39,579 bases of DNA, taken from assembly GCA_009699605.1 (NCBI GenBank), contig WLNW01000010.1, positions 1-39,579 of the forward strand, written 5' to 3'. Numbering within the stretch: the first letter of the stretch is position 1; every line of letters starts with the position of its first letter. Below, in pieces: positions 1-7,879 of this stretch. The notes beneath the pieces were generated by a model. It saw only the letters and a program-made list of their open reading frames with translations. It ran no database searches and was not told the DNA's origin. The DNA is from Actinomycetota bacterium. Lineage in GTDB: Bacteria > Actinomycetota > Acidimicrobiia > Acidimicrobiales > WLNW01. Both the position numbers and the translations under genes were made by a program.

Positions 1-1
1 C

Positions 2-344
2 CACACCGACCACACCTTCTTGTGGACCGACCGTCAGAACGTCGTCGGGTTCTGGTTCGCCATCGACGACGTCACCACCGTGAACGGTCGCCTCTGGGTG
101 AAACCCGGTGGGCATCGGCCGCCGGTTGGCTCGCGATTCGGGCGCACCGAGAACGACGCGCCGACCATGTGGACGGAGGTGCATGATCCGGCGCCCTATC
201 CCGTCGATGACAGCGTGCCGGCCAAGGCCGACTGCCGGCACGCTGGTCCTGTTGCAGGGCACCCCGCCGAACCTGTCCCGTGAAAGGTCTCAGTCCCATG
301 CATGGCTTCGTCGACCAGGGCGGCCGTTGAAGCGGGCAGGGTAG
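2..344 (+). pseudogene. Phytanoyl-CoA dioxygenase-like gene, 3' part, frameshifted and decayed
   Basis: Only the 3' part lies in the window. From base 2 the frame reads HTDHTFLWTD, then an FWFAIDDVT..NGRLWVKPGGH stretch. This is the core of the PhyH/PHYHD1 family of Fe(II)/2-oxoglutarate oxygenases, with the HxD iron ligands and the usual 'AleDat.eNGcLw.iPGSH' segment. At about 230-233 the homology moves to the next frame (..VPAKAD | AGTLVLLQG..), as if one T had been inserted at 233. In the second frame the expected 'PH.S' holding the distal iron-binding His reads PPNLS. The usual 20 or so residues between the 'RSxxSRhAy' and 'nWLqrP' blocks are missing (RSQSHA joins WLRRP). A frameshift, a lost ligand and a deletion together suggest a dead gene, although sequencing error could explain the frameshift alone. 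It ends 8 bp before add. Confidence 0.6.
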
Positions 345-352
345 GCTGACTC

Positions 353-1438
353 ATGGCACCCGAGGGCCTCCCGAGCGTCGAGCAGATCCGCCGGGCCCCC
401 AAGGCGCTGCTGCACGACCACCTCGACGGTGGCTTGCGTCCCCGCACCGTGATCGAGCTCGCAGCGGCACAGCACTACGACGCGCTGCCCACCACCGACG
501 AGGCCGCGCTCCGCGAATGGTTCAAGCGTGGCGCGAACCGTCACGACCTCACGCTCTACCTCGAGACGTTCGCCCACACCGTCGGCGTCATGCAAACCGC
601 GGATGCGCTCACACGCGTCGCCGCCGAGTGCGCCGAGGACCTCGCAGACGACGGCGTGGTCTACGCCGAGGTTCGCTTCGCGCCCGAACTTCACGTGAAC
701 AACGGGCTGAGCCTGGACGAGGTCACTGAGGCCGTCGTGCGGGGTTTCGCCGAGGGCTCGGCCGGGCGGGGCATTCGCATCGGCACGTTGTGCACAGCCA
801 TGCGCACCGCAACCCACTCGCTCGAGATCGCCGAGCTCGCCGTGCGCTGGCGCGACCGTGGCGTGGTCGGCTTCGACATCGCCGGGGCCGAGAAGGGTTA
901 CCCGCCCACACAACACCTCGACGCGTTCGAGTACTGCCAGCGCGAGAACTTCCACTTCACGATTCACGCCGGTGAAGCCTTCGGCCCCAAGTCGATCTGG
1001 GAGGCGATCCAGTACTGCGGTGCCGAGCGGCTCGGGCACGGGGTGCGCATCCGCGACGACATCTCGCACGACGCCGATGGTCGCGAGACGCTCGGTTTGC
1101 TCGCAGCGTATGTACGCGACCGGCGCATCCCGCTCGAGGTGTGCCCGTCATCGAACGTGCACACCGGCGTCAGTCCGACCATTCGCGAGCACCCCATCAA
1201 GATGCTCGCCGACCTGCGCTTCCGGGTCACGGTCAACACGGACAACCGGCTGATGTCCGGTTGTTCGATGACCTCCGAGATGGCCGCGCTGGCTGACGCC
1301 TTCGGATGGGGCCTCGACCGCATGCGGTGGCTGACCATCAACGCGATGAAGAGCTCGTTCTTGCCGTACGACGAGCGGCTCGAGATCATCGAGGGCGTGA
1401 TCAAGAAGGGCTACCAGAAGCTGGGCATCGGCGGCTGA
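353..1438 (+). CDS. add: Adenosine deaminase
   Basis: Deaminates (deoxy)adenosine to (deoxy)inosine in the cytoplasm, the entry step for the salvage genes that follow. The 361-residue protein matches the family length. Zinc ligands and catalytic residues of the TIM-barrel amidohydrolase are visible: HDH at residues 21-23, HAGE at 205-208 (zinc His and catalytic Glu), the GHG histidine at 229 and Asp297 in NTDN. The usual NTDD is NTDN here, which as I recall is also found in mycobacterial and streptomycete Add. ATG at 353 is the first start in frame and puts the LLHDHLDGG motif at the expected distance from the N-terminus. It converges with the ALDH operon, whose last stop is 22 bp away. Confidence 0.95.
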   Translation: MAPEGLPSVEQIRRAPKALLHDHLDGGLRPRTVIELAAAQHYDALPTTDEAALREWFKRGANRHDLTLYLETFAHTVGVMQTADALTRVAAECAEDLADDGVVYAEVRFAPELHVNNGLSLDEVTEAVVRGFAEGSAGRGIRIGTLCTAMRTATHSLEIAELAVRWRDRGVVGFDIAGAEKGYPPTQHLDAFEYCQRENFHFTIHAGEAFGPKSIWEAIQYCGAERLGHGVRIRDDISHDADGRETLGLLAAYVRDRRIPLEVCPSSNVHTGVSPTIREHPIKMLADLRFRVTVNTDNRLMSGCSMTSEMAALADAFGWGLDRMRWLTINAMKSSFLPYDERLEIIEGVIKKGYQKLGIGG

Positions 1439-1460
1439 CGGCGCGATGTGCGCGGCGCGC

Positions 1461-2327
1461 TCAGGGGCCTTTCGGGTGCCACACCGTCTTGTACTCGACG
1501 AACGAGCCGATCGTGTACGGGCTCTGCGATGACTCGTTCGCCCACTGCGCTTCGCGCGGGGTGGCGTGTACCACTCGACTGACCGACGCGGCGGCCGCTT
1601 GTTCGGCGGTGACCACCAACGCGCGGTCGCCGGCACATCCGGTGAGATCGATGGTGTCGATGTCGGCGTGCCCGGCCATCCACGGCACGATCTCCGCGCG
1701 CCGGCCCGTGAGGATGTTCACGACGCCGCCGGGCACGTCGCTGGTGGCGAGCGCTTCGCCGAGCGTGACCGACGCGAGCGGCCAACGCTCGCTGGCCAGC
1801 ACCACGCACGTATTGCCGCTGACGATGCACGGTGCAACGCGCGACACGAACGCGAGCAATGGAGCGTCGTCGGGGCACACCACACCGACCACGCCCACGG
1901 GCTCGGGCACGGTGAAGTTGAAGTAGGGGCCATCGACCGGGTTCGACGCACCGGTGATCTGTGCGAACTTGTCGGCCCAGCCTGCGTACCAGACCCAACG
2001 ATCGATGGTGGCGTCGACCTCGCGCTCCGCCGCAGCAGCGCTGACACCGTGCCGCAGCTCGGTGATGAACTGCTCGCGACGGCCCTGCATGACCTCGGCG
2101 ACGCGGTAGAGGATCTGCGCGCGGTTGTATGCGCTGCGCTTGGCCCACCCGTTCTGCGCGGCACGTGCGGCGATCACTGCGTCGCGTAGATCCTTGCGTG
2201 ATCCAAGCACGGCATTCGCGACGAGCCGGCCGCGGCTGTTGTTCACTGGGTAAGTGCGCCCGCTCTCGCTGCGGGGGAACGCGCCGTTCACATAGAGCTT
2301 GTAGGTCTTTCGTACGTCGATGCTCAT
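1461..2327 (-). CDS. Short aldehyde dehydrogenase-like protein lacking the catalytic domain
   Basis: A 288-residue ALDH-fold protein, about 200 shorter than the usual 480-500. It keeps the N-terminal oligomerisation/NAD-domain segments (YKLYVNGAFPRSESG, RAQILYRVAEVM, YAGWADKFAQITGA, VPEPVGVVGVV, GNTCVVLASE, VPGGVVNILTG). After these it goes straight to a short C-terminus (VEYKTVWHP). The LELGGK glutamate and the catalytic cysteine loop are absent, and the active-site PWNFP motif reads CPDDAP, losing the oxyanion Asn. It should therefore not oxidise aldehydes. Its start overlaps the stop of the full-length ALDH by 4 bp (ATGA), so the two are probably translationally coupled. I recall similar long/short ALDH pairs next to deoC in other actinobacteria, which would argue for a conserved accessory subunit rather than a pseudogene. 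Confidence 0.85.
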   Translation of the reverse strand: MSIDVRKTYKLYVNGAFPRSESGRTYPVNNSRGRLVANAVLGSRKDLRDAVIAARAAQNGWAKRSAYNRAQILYRVAEVMQGRREQFITELRHGVSAAAAEREVDATIDRWVWYAGWADKFAQITGASNPVDGPYFNFTVPEPVGVVGVVCPDDAPLLAFVSRVAPCIVSGNTCVVLASERWPLASVTLGEALATSDVPGGVVNILTGRRAEIVPWMAGHADIDTIDLTGCAGDRALVVTAEQAAAASVSRVVHATPREAQWANESSQSPYTIGSFVEYKTVWHPKGP

Positions 2328-3868
2328 GTCGATGCCCCAGCTTGGTCCTCGGCGAACTGGCAGTAGGCGGCGAGGCCGTGGCGTCCGCCTTCACGACCGA
2401 ACCCCGATTCCTTGTAGCCGCCGAATGGGCTCGTCGGGTCGAATCGGTTGAACGTGTTGGCCCACACCACGCCGGCCCGGAGCTTTTCGGCCATCCAGAG
2501 CACGCGGCTCGACTTCTCGGACCATATTCCGGCCGACAGCCCATAGGGCGTGTTGTTCGCTTTCTGCACGGCCTCGTCGGGGGTGCGGAACGTGAGCACC
2601 GAGAGCACGGGACCGAAGATCTCTTCGCGGGCGATCCGATGCGATTGAGCGACGTCGGTGAACACGGTGGGGGCGAAGAAGTAGCCCTTGTCGGGCAACG
2701 GCCACGCGGACTGGTGCAGCGTCGCGCCTTCGGCGACGCCGGCCTGCACCAAACAGCGGATCTTGTCGAGCTGTGCCTGCGAGTTGATGGCGCCGACATC
2801 GGTATTCTTGTCGAGCGGATCGCCGACCCGAAGCGTCTCGATGCGGCGGAGCAAGCGTGACACGACGAGCTCGGCGACCGACTCCTGCACGAGCAGGCGC
2901 GAACCCGCACAGCACACGTGGCCCTGGTTGAAGTAGATGCCGTTGACGATGCCCTCGACCGCCTGATCGATGGCCGCGTCCTCGAAGATGATGTTGGCGG
3001 CCTTGCCACCCAACTCGAGCGTGAGCCGTTTGCCGCTGCCCGCGATGGCCGACTGGATCTGCTTGCCGACGGCGGTGCTGCCGGTGAACGCAACTTTGTC
3101 GATGCCCTTGTGGCCGACCAACGCGGCGCCCGTTGCCCCTGCGCCGGTGATGATGTTGACCACACCCGGCGGGAGGTCGATCTCCTGCATGACCTCGGCG
3201 AGCAACAACGCGGTGAGCGGTGTGGTCTCGGCCGGTTTCAACACGACGGTGTTGCCACACGCCAGCGCCGGCGCGAGCTTCCACGCGGCCATGAGTAGTG
3301 GAAAGTTCCACGGGATGACTTGCCCTGCGACGCCGAGCGGCTGTGGGGTACGACCGGCGAACGCGTATTCGAGCTTGTCGGCCCATCCCGCGTAGTGGAA
3401 GAAGTGCGCGGCGGCGAGTGGGATGTCGACGTCGCGCGACTCCTTGATGGGCTTGCCGCCGTTCATCGATTCGAGCACGGCGAACTCGCGCCCCCGCTCT
3501 TGCAGCACTCGAGCGATGCGGTACAGGTACTTCGCCCGTTCCTTGCCGGCGAGAGCGCTCCAGCTGCGGAACGCGCGGCGGGCCGCGCGCACGGCGGCGT
3601 CGACGTCGGCCTCGTCGGCCAGCGCGATCTGGGCGAGGGGTGCTTCGGTCGCCGGGTTGATGGTGACGAAGGAACCGCCGTTCTTCGGTTTGACGAAACG
3701 GCCGCCGATGAAGAGACCGTAGGAAGGTTGCAGCGAGACGACCGCAGTGGACTCGAGCGCAGGTGCGTACTCGAAGCGGAACAGCGACGACGGTTCGCGG
3801 CCGGGCATCGATGACCGAGCGGCCATGGGTGCGGCGGCATCGGTGTTGCTGTTGGTGGGATCAGTCAT
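2324..3868 (-). CDS. NAD(P)-dependent aldehyde dehydrogenase
   Basis: A complete 514-residue ALDH superfamily enzyme oxidising an aldehyde to the acid. The oxyanion-hole Asn lies in PWNFP (residues 186-190), the general-base Glu in LELGGK (E285), and the nucleophile in GHVCCAGSR (C319, aligned with Cys302 of ALDH2). The C-terminal EEIFGPVLSV and SPFGGYKESGFGRE motifs are present. About 45 N-terminal residues precede the usual start of the fold. The start codon lies 3 bp downstream of the deoC stop with no clear Shine-Dalgarno, which suggests coupling. Beside deoC, the likely substrate is the acetaldehyde released by deoxyribose-phosphate cleavage; this is inference from context. Confidence 0.92.
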   Translation of the reverse strand: MTDPTNSNTDAAAPMAARSSMPGREPSSLFRFEYAPALESTAVVSLQPSYGLFIGGRFVKPKNGGSFVTINPATEAPLAQIALADEADVDAAVRAARRAFRSWSALAGKERAKYLYRIARVLQERGREFAVLESMNGGKPIKESRDVDIPLAAAHFFHYAGWADKLEYAFAGRTPQPLGVAGQVIPWNFPLLMAAWKLAPALACGNTVVLKPAETTPLTALLLAEVMQEIDLPPGVVNIITGAGATGAALVGHKGIDKVAFTGSTAVGKQIQSAIAGSGKRLTLELGGKAANIIFEDAAIDQAVEGIVNGIYFNQGHVCCAGSRLLVQESVAELVVSRLLRRIETLRVGDPLDKNTDVGAINSQAQLDKIRCLVQAGVAEGATLHQSAWPLPDKGYFFAPTVFTDVAQSHRIAREEIFGPVLSVLTFRTPDEAVQKANNTPYGLSAGIWSEKSSRVLWMAEKLRAGVVWANTFNRFDPTSPFGGYKESGFGREGGRHGLAAYCQFAEDQAGAST

Positions 3869-3871
3869 GTG

Positions 3872-4816
3872 TCAGTCGACCGTGAAATCGTCGGGGCGTT
3901 GGTAGAGGCCAGTGGCTTGCATGCGGAGTTGCATCAGCACGTCGTTGAGCAGCGACGACGCGCCGAGCCGGAAGAGGTGCGGCGTGAGCCAGTCGGGGCC
4001 GAGGGTCTCGTTGACGATGACCAAGTACTGCCAGCTCTGCTTCGCCGTACGGATGCCACCGGCAAGTTTGAGACCGACCTTCACGCCGGTCTGCTCGAAG
4101 TGATCGCGAATGGCCTCGCTCATGAGCAGCGCGAACGGTGGCGTGGCGTTGACGCCGATCTTGCCCGTAGAGGTCTTGATGAAGTCGCCGCCGGCCGCCA
4201 TGGCGAGCATCGACGCTCGACGCACGTTGTCGTAGGTGCCGAGCTCGCCCGCCTCGAGGATGACCTTGAGGTGCGCAGCGCCACAGGCCAGCTTCGATGC
4301 TGCGATGTCGTCGAAGGCCCGCGCGAGATCACCGGCGAGGAAGGCACTGCGGTTGAGCACGATGTCGATCTCGTCGGCGCCGGCGTCGATCGCTCGACGG
4401 ATCTCGTCGAGACGCGTGGGCAGTGGCCCGAGACCCGACGGGAACGCGCCGGCCACGCTGGCCACCTTGACCCCGCTGCCCTGCAACGAGTGCTTCGCGA
4501 TCGCGACGAGCTCGGGGTAGACGCACACGGCGGCGACCGACGGGATGGAGGCGTCGCGTGGGTCGGGCTGCACCGCCTTCGCGCACATCGCGCGCACCTT
4601 GCCCGGCGTATCGGTGCCCTCGAGGGTGGTGAGGTCCATGCACTCGATCGCGAGTCGGAGCGCGGCGATCTTCGACGCCTTCTTGATGGAACGACCGGTC
4701 AGTGCGGCCGCTCGCGCTTCGAGCCCCACTGCATCGACTGCGGGTATACGCACTGCGCCTGCGGCGAAAGCCCTCACCCAGTCGGGAGGGTTGCTACGAG
4801 CGACAAGGGCAGCCAT
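3872..4816 (-). CDS. deoC: Deoxyribose-phosphate aldolase
   Basis: Class I aldolase cleaving 2-deoxyribose-5-phosphate to glyceraldehyde-3-phosphate and acetaldehyde. Starting at ATG 4816 gives 314 residues, the size of the longer DeoC type. The Schiff-base lysine is K214 in DFIKTSTGK, the second active-site lysine is K250 in GLKLAGGIRT, and the acidic DEIDIVLN motif is at 148-155. The ORF track extends this frame to 5104, but those residues have no family similarity and run through the divergent upp remnant. An in-frame GTG a few codons upstream (about 4834) is possible. First gene of a deoC-ALDH-short ALDH operon with gaps of 3 and -4 bp. Confidence 0.94.
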   Translation of the reverse strand: MAALVARSNPPDWVRAFAAGAVRIPAVDAVGLEARAAALTGRSIKKASKIAALRLAIECMDLTTLEGTDTPGKVRAMCAKAVQPDPRDASIPSVAAVCVYPELVAIAKHSLQGSGVKVASVAGAFPSGLGPLPTRLDEIRRAIDAGADEIDIVLNRSAFLAGDLARAFDDIAASKLACGAAHLKVILEAGELGTYDNVRRASMLAMAAGGDFIKTSTGKIGVNATPPFALLMSEAIRDHFEQTGVKVGLKLAGGIRTAKQSWQYLVIVNETLGPDWLTPHLFRLGASSLLNDVLMQLRMQATGLYQRPDDFTVD

Positions 4817-4840
4817 GACCGTGATGCTACCCACCGGTAG

Positions 4841-5090
4841 GTGAGCGACCGGTTCGTCACGGTCATCGACCATCTGCTCGTTGCCGAGCGCCTCACCCGC
4901 ATGCGTGACAAGACCACCAAGCATCCGGAGTTCCGCCGCGGCCTCGAGGCGCTGCGCGAAGCCCGCATTACGACCAACGTGTTCGCCGCGTCGATCGACG
5001 AACGGCTCAACGTGAACGCCTTCACCGTGCCTGGCCGCGGCGACGCCGGCGACCGCCAATTCGGTTTGGCCTCGCGGCCATCGGGCGCAC
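4841..5090 (+). pseudogene. upp: Uracil phosphoribosyltransferase remnant with an in-frame internal deletion
   Basis: The first about 33 codons match the Upp N-terminus (VTVIDHLLVAERLTRMRDK, then PEFRR). They are joined directly, at about 4939/4940, to the Upp C-terminus (GLEALREAR, VFAASIDERLN, then VPGRGDAGDRQFG). About 120-130 central residues are missing, including most of the catalytic core and the phosphoribosyl-binding region. The native stop is also gone: the frame runs on to 5320 in non-homologous sequence and across the end of pmm. Upp normally has about 208 residues and makes UMP from uracil and PRPP; this product could not. The arrangement punA-pmmB facing upp is the same as in Mycobacterium tuberculosis, which supports orthologous decay in place. 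The 150 bp between the remnant and the pmm stop hold nothing I recognise. Confidence 0.75.
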
Positions 5091-5237
5091 TCGTTCCGCT
5101 GCACTGCACGCGGTTCGCCCGAGTTGACTCGGTGCGCCCGCGACGCGCTCGTTGTTTCTGTGCCGCCCCTCGGGCTTCCCCGGACCGCGGTGGGCTACAT
5201 CACCGGCTGCCACGAGCGCCACCGACGCAGCGGCGCG

Positions 5238-6884
5238 TCAGGGCGAAACGAGGGCGGCGACTGCTTTTACGAGGTCGTCTACCTCTTGCGGGCCGCCGTC
5301 GCGGGCGCCGGTGGAGGTGATCAACTCGACGTAGACCTTGAGCTTGGGTTCGGTGCCGCTGGGGCGGAGTTGGACGCGAGTGCCATCGTCGAGGATGAGC
5401 CGCAGGAGGTCGGTGGGGGGAAGGCCATCGTGCCCGTGTTGGTAGTCGACCACCTCGACCACGCGGTGCTCGCCGAGATGACTTGGTGGCGCGGCGCGCA
5501 GCGCAGCCATCGACGCGGCCATGTCGGTTCCCGCGTGGGTTCCCGTGAATCGCACCGACGTGGAACCGCGACGGTGGCGACCGAACTGCTCGGCCAGTTC
5601 GTCGAGGCGTTGCAACGGTGAAGAGCCGGCAGCGCGCAGGTCGGCGAACATCTCGAGTGTGGCGACCGCGGCCGAGATGCCGTCCTTGTCGCGCACGATG
5701 TCGTTGACCGTGTAGCCGAGTGCTTCCTCGTACCCGAACACGAAGTGGAGATGGGGATCGTCGATAGCCGGGCGCACCACCCACTTGAAACCGGTGAGCG
5801 TCTCGGTGAACTGCACACCGGCATGCGCCGCGAGCTTGCTGAGCATCGATGACGACACGACGGTGGTGACGACGAGTCGATCGGGTCCGGATGTGGTGCG
5901 TAGCCGATGGTCGCCGAGCAACACGCCGAGGTCGTCGCCGGGCAACACCACATATTCCCCGGGGGCGCGGCGCACCGCGACGCACAGCCGATCAGCATCG
6001 GGGTCGTTGGCGATCACGAGGTCGGCGTCGATGTCGCAGGCAAGCGCGAGCGCGAGATCGAGAGCGCCGGGTTCTTCGGGATTGGGGAAGGCCACCGTGG
6101 GAAAGTCGGGGTCAGGTTCGGCCTGCTCGGCGACTACGTGGGGCGTGCATCCCACGCGAGCCAGCGCGCGCAGGGCCACATCGCGACCGACGCCGTGCAA
6201 CGGCGTGTACACGACACGCAGTGCAGTGATGTCGGCACGCGGATGGGTGGGCCCAAGGGTTGCGTCGAGATACGCGTCGACGAGCGTGTCGTCGACGCGC
6301 TGCACGGAGCCGCCGTGCGACGCCGCGGGGAGGTCGCGTGGTTGCAGGCCTGCGCTCTCGATGGACGCCTCGATGAAATTGTCGGTTGGCGGGATGATCT
6401 GCGCGCCGTCGCCCAAATAGACCTTGTAGCCGTTGTCGCGCGGTGGGTTGTGGCTCGCGGTCACCATGACGCCCGCGTCGGCACACAGGTGCCGTACGGC
6501 GAACGCCAGCACCGGTGTGGGCAACCGGCGCGGCAGCAGCAACGCGCGCCGGCCCGCCGAGGCCACGATGGTCGCGGTGTCGGCGGCGAAGTGGTCGGAG
6601 TTGTGCCGCGCGTCGAACCCGATGACGACCGTGGCGTCGTCGGGGAGCACCTCGACCAGGCCACGCGCAGCCCGCCGCACGATGACCCGGTTCATGCGAT
6701 TCGAACCGGCGCCGAGCTCGCCGCGTAACCCCGCGGTGCCGAACGTGAGATGGCGGTCGAAACGATCGTGCAGCGCGACTAGATCGTGCCGTGCGAGAAG
6801 CCCGCGCAGCTCGGCGGCCGTGACCGGGTCGGGGTCGGCCGCGAGCCACGCACGAGCGGCATCGAGGATCGACAAGTCGTCCAT
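5238..6884 (-). CDS. Phosphomannomutase/phosphoglucomutase family, probable phosphopentomutase role
   Basis: Alpha-D-phosphohexomutase of 548 residues, close to PmmB of mycobacteria. All four signature loops are intact: phosphoserine loop TASHNP (S144), metal loop DPDADR (294-299), sugar-specificity loop GYEEALG (384-390) and phosphate-binding loop RPSGTEPK (507-514). Next to punA and deoC it probably interconverts (deoxy)ribose-1- and -5-phosphate, although the family also acts on glucose or mannose phosphates. I chose ATG 6884, which has GAGGTGG about 10 nt upstream and lies 2 bp after the punA stop. A GTG at 6890 overlapping that stop is the alternative. The 789-residue version in the ORF track runs antiparallel-frame through punA and is spurious upstream. 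Confidence 0.92.
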   Translation of the reverse strand: MDDLSILDAARAWLAADPDPVTAAELRGLLARHDLVALHDRFDRHLTFGTAGLRGELGAGSNRMNRVIVRRAARGLVEVLPDDATVVIGFDARHNSDHFAADTATIVASAGRRALLLPRRLPTPVLAFAVRHLCADAGVMVTASHNPPRDNGYKVYLGDGAQIIPPTDNFIEASIESAGLQPRDLPAASHGGSVQRVDDTLVDAYLDATLGPTHPRADITALRVVYTPLHGVGRDVALRALARVGCTPHVVAEQAEPDPDFPTVAFPNPEEPGALDLALALACDIDADLVIANDPDADRLCVAVRRAPGEYVVLPGDDLGVLLGDHRLRTTSGPDRLVVTTVVSSSMLSKLAAHAGVQFTETLTGFKWVVRPAIDDPHLHFVFGYEEALGYTVNDIVRDKDGISAAVATLEMFADLRAAGSSPLQRLDELAEQFGRHRRGSTSVRFTGTHAGTDMAASMAALRAAPPSHLGEHRVVEVVDYQHGHDGLPPTDLLRLILDDGTRVQLRPSGTEPKLKVYVELITSTGARDGGPQEVDDLVKAVAALVSP

Positions 6885-6886
6885 GC

Positions 6887-7708
6887 TCACGCCACCTCGA
6901 TGACCTTGCGCAGAAGACGACCGACGCGCTCGCCCGCCGCCTGTCCTTGGGCGACGACCTCGGCGTGGTCGAGCGGCTTGCCCTGAAGTCCGGCCGCCAG
7001 GTTGGTGACGAGCGAGATCGCGAGCACCTCGGCGCCGAGGTGGCGAGCTGCGATGGTCTCGATCGCAGTGGACATGCCGACCAGATCGGCACCGATCACC
7101 CGCGCCATGTGAATCTCGGCCGGGGTCTCGTATTGCGGGCCGAGGAACTGTGCGTAGACACCCTCGCCGAGGGTGGGATCGAAGCTTTGCGCGAGCGCAC
7201 GCAGCCGAGGCGAATACGCGTCGGTGACATCGACGAACCGGATTGCGTAAGGCTTGGGGGGCGGCGGGCCCGCCATCGGCGTCTGCCCCGTGAGGTTGAT
7301 GTGGTCGCGCAGCAACACGGGCGTGCCGGCCGGGAACGAGGCGTTCAGCGAGCCGCACGCGTTGGTGAGGATGACGACCTTGGCGCCCGCGAGGATGGCC
7401 GCACGAACACCGTGCACCACCGTGGCTGGGCCGTGGCCTTCGTAGAGGTGCACGCGCCCACGGAAGATCAGCAGATCGACCGTGCCCGCGCGCGCGTGGC
7501 GCAGCGCGCCGCCATGGCCGGGCACCGTGGAGGCTGGGAACCCGGGGAGTTCGTCGAAGGGGCACTCGTTGACGGTGTCGCCCAGCACATCGGCTGCGGG
7601 GCCCCATCCGGATCCGAGCACCACGGCCACGCGTGCCTGAACATCACCGAAGCGGGTGCGAATCGCGTCGGCCGCATGCTCGGCGAGGGAGAACGGGTCG
7701 TCGGCCAC
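6887..7708 (-). CDS. punA: Purine-nucleoside phosphorylase, trimeric class
   Basis: Phosphorolysis of (deoxy)inosine and (deoxy)guanosine to free base and (deoxy)ribose-1-phosphate. The 273-residue length and motifs fit the high-molecular-weight trimeric PNP class: phosphate-binding GSGWG near 32, RVHLYEGH at 85-92, the base-binding Glu in QYETPAE (E194), GADLVGMST with M212, and N236 in VTNLAAG (equivalent to human N243, which gives 6-oxopurine preference). It leads directly into pmm, so base release and sugar-phosphate isomerisation are co-transcribed. Confidence 0.95.
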   Translation of the reverse strand: MADDPFSLAEHAADAIRTRFGDVQARVAVVLGSGWGPAADVLGDTVNECPFDELPGFPASTVPGHGGALRHARAGTVDLLIFRGRVHLYEGHGPATVVHGVRAAILAGAKVVILTNACGSLNASFPAGTPVLLRDHINLTGQTPMAGPPPPKPYAIRFVDVTDAYSPRLRALAQSFDPTLGEGVYAQFLGPQYETPAEIHMARVIGADLVGMSTAIETIAARHLGAEVLAISLVTNLAAGLQGKPLDHAEVVAQGQAAGERVGRLLRKVIEVA

Positions 7709-7793
7709 GTCGCGACCCTACCGGCCGCGACGTGGCGCGGAACAGGTCGACGAGCCGGCAGCCGCAGCTCAGGAGTTCCTGGCTAAAACGGCG

Positions 7794-7841
7794 AACTGGT
7801 AGTTCGGGAGCGTTGCGGGCAACGCTCCCGAACTACCAGTT
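7794..7841 (-). terminator. Perfect 23-bp hairpin downstream of amt
   Basis: Arms 7794-7816 and 7819-7841 are exact reverse complements separated by two bases (GG), giving a 23-bp stem. On the minus strand the hairpin begins 38 bp after the amt stop and is followed by CGCCGTTTT, a short T run. This fits an intrinsic terminator insulating punA from amt. The unusual length and perfection also allow a processed RNA structure or a repetitive palindromic element. Confidence 0.6.
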
Positions 7842-7879
7842 GCGGGAGACTTCGGGTTCCGTCGAAGTACGAGCCCTAC

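Noticed and set aside
290-1069. 259-codon minus-strand ORF opposite add
   Set aside because: Antisense shadow of a well-supported gene; low-complexity composition typical of high-GC alternative frames.
5124-5621. 165-codon plus ORF between the upp remnant and pmm, starting ..ALVVSVPPLGLPRTAVGYI
   Set aside because: Mostly antisense to pmm; the short unmatched part has no recognisable family, so no gene is claimed.
6885-7607. N-terminal extension of pmm to 7607
   Set aside because: It lies in another frame of punA; the mutase family starts at about 6884.
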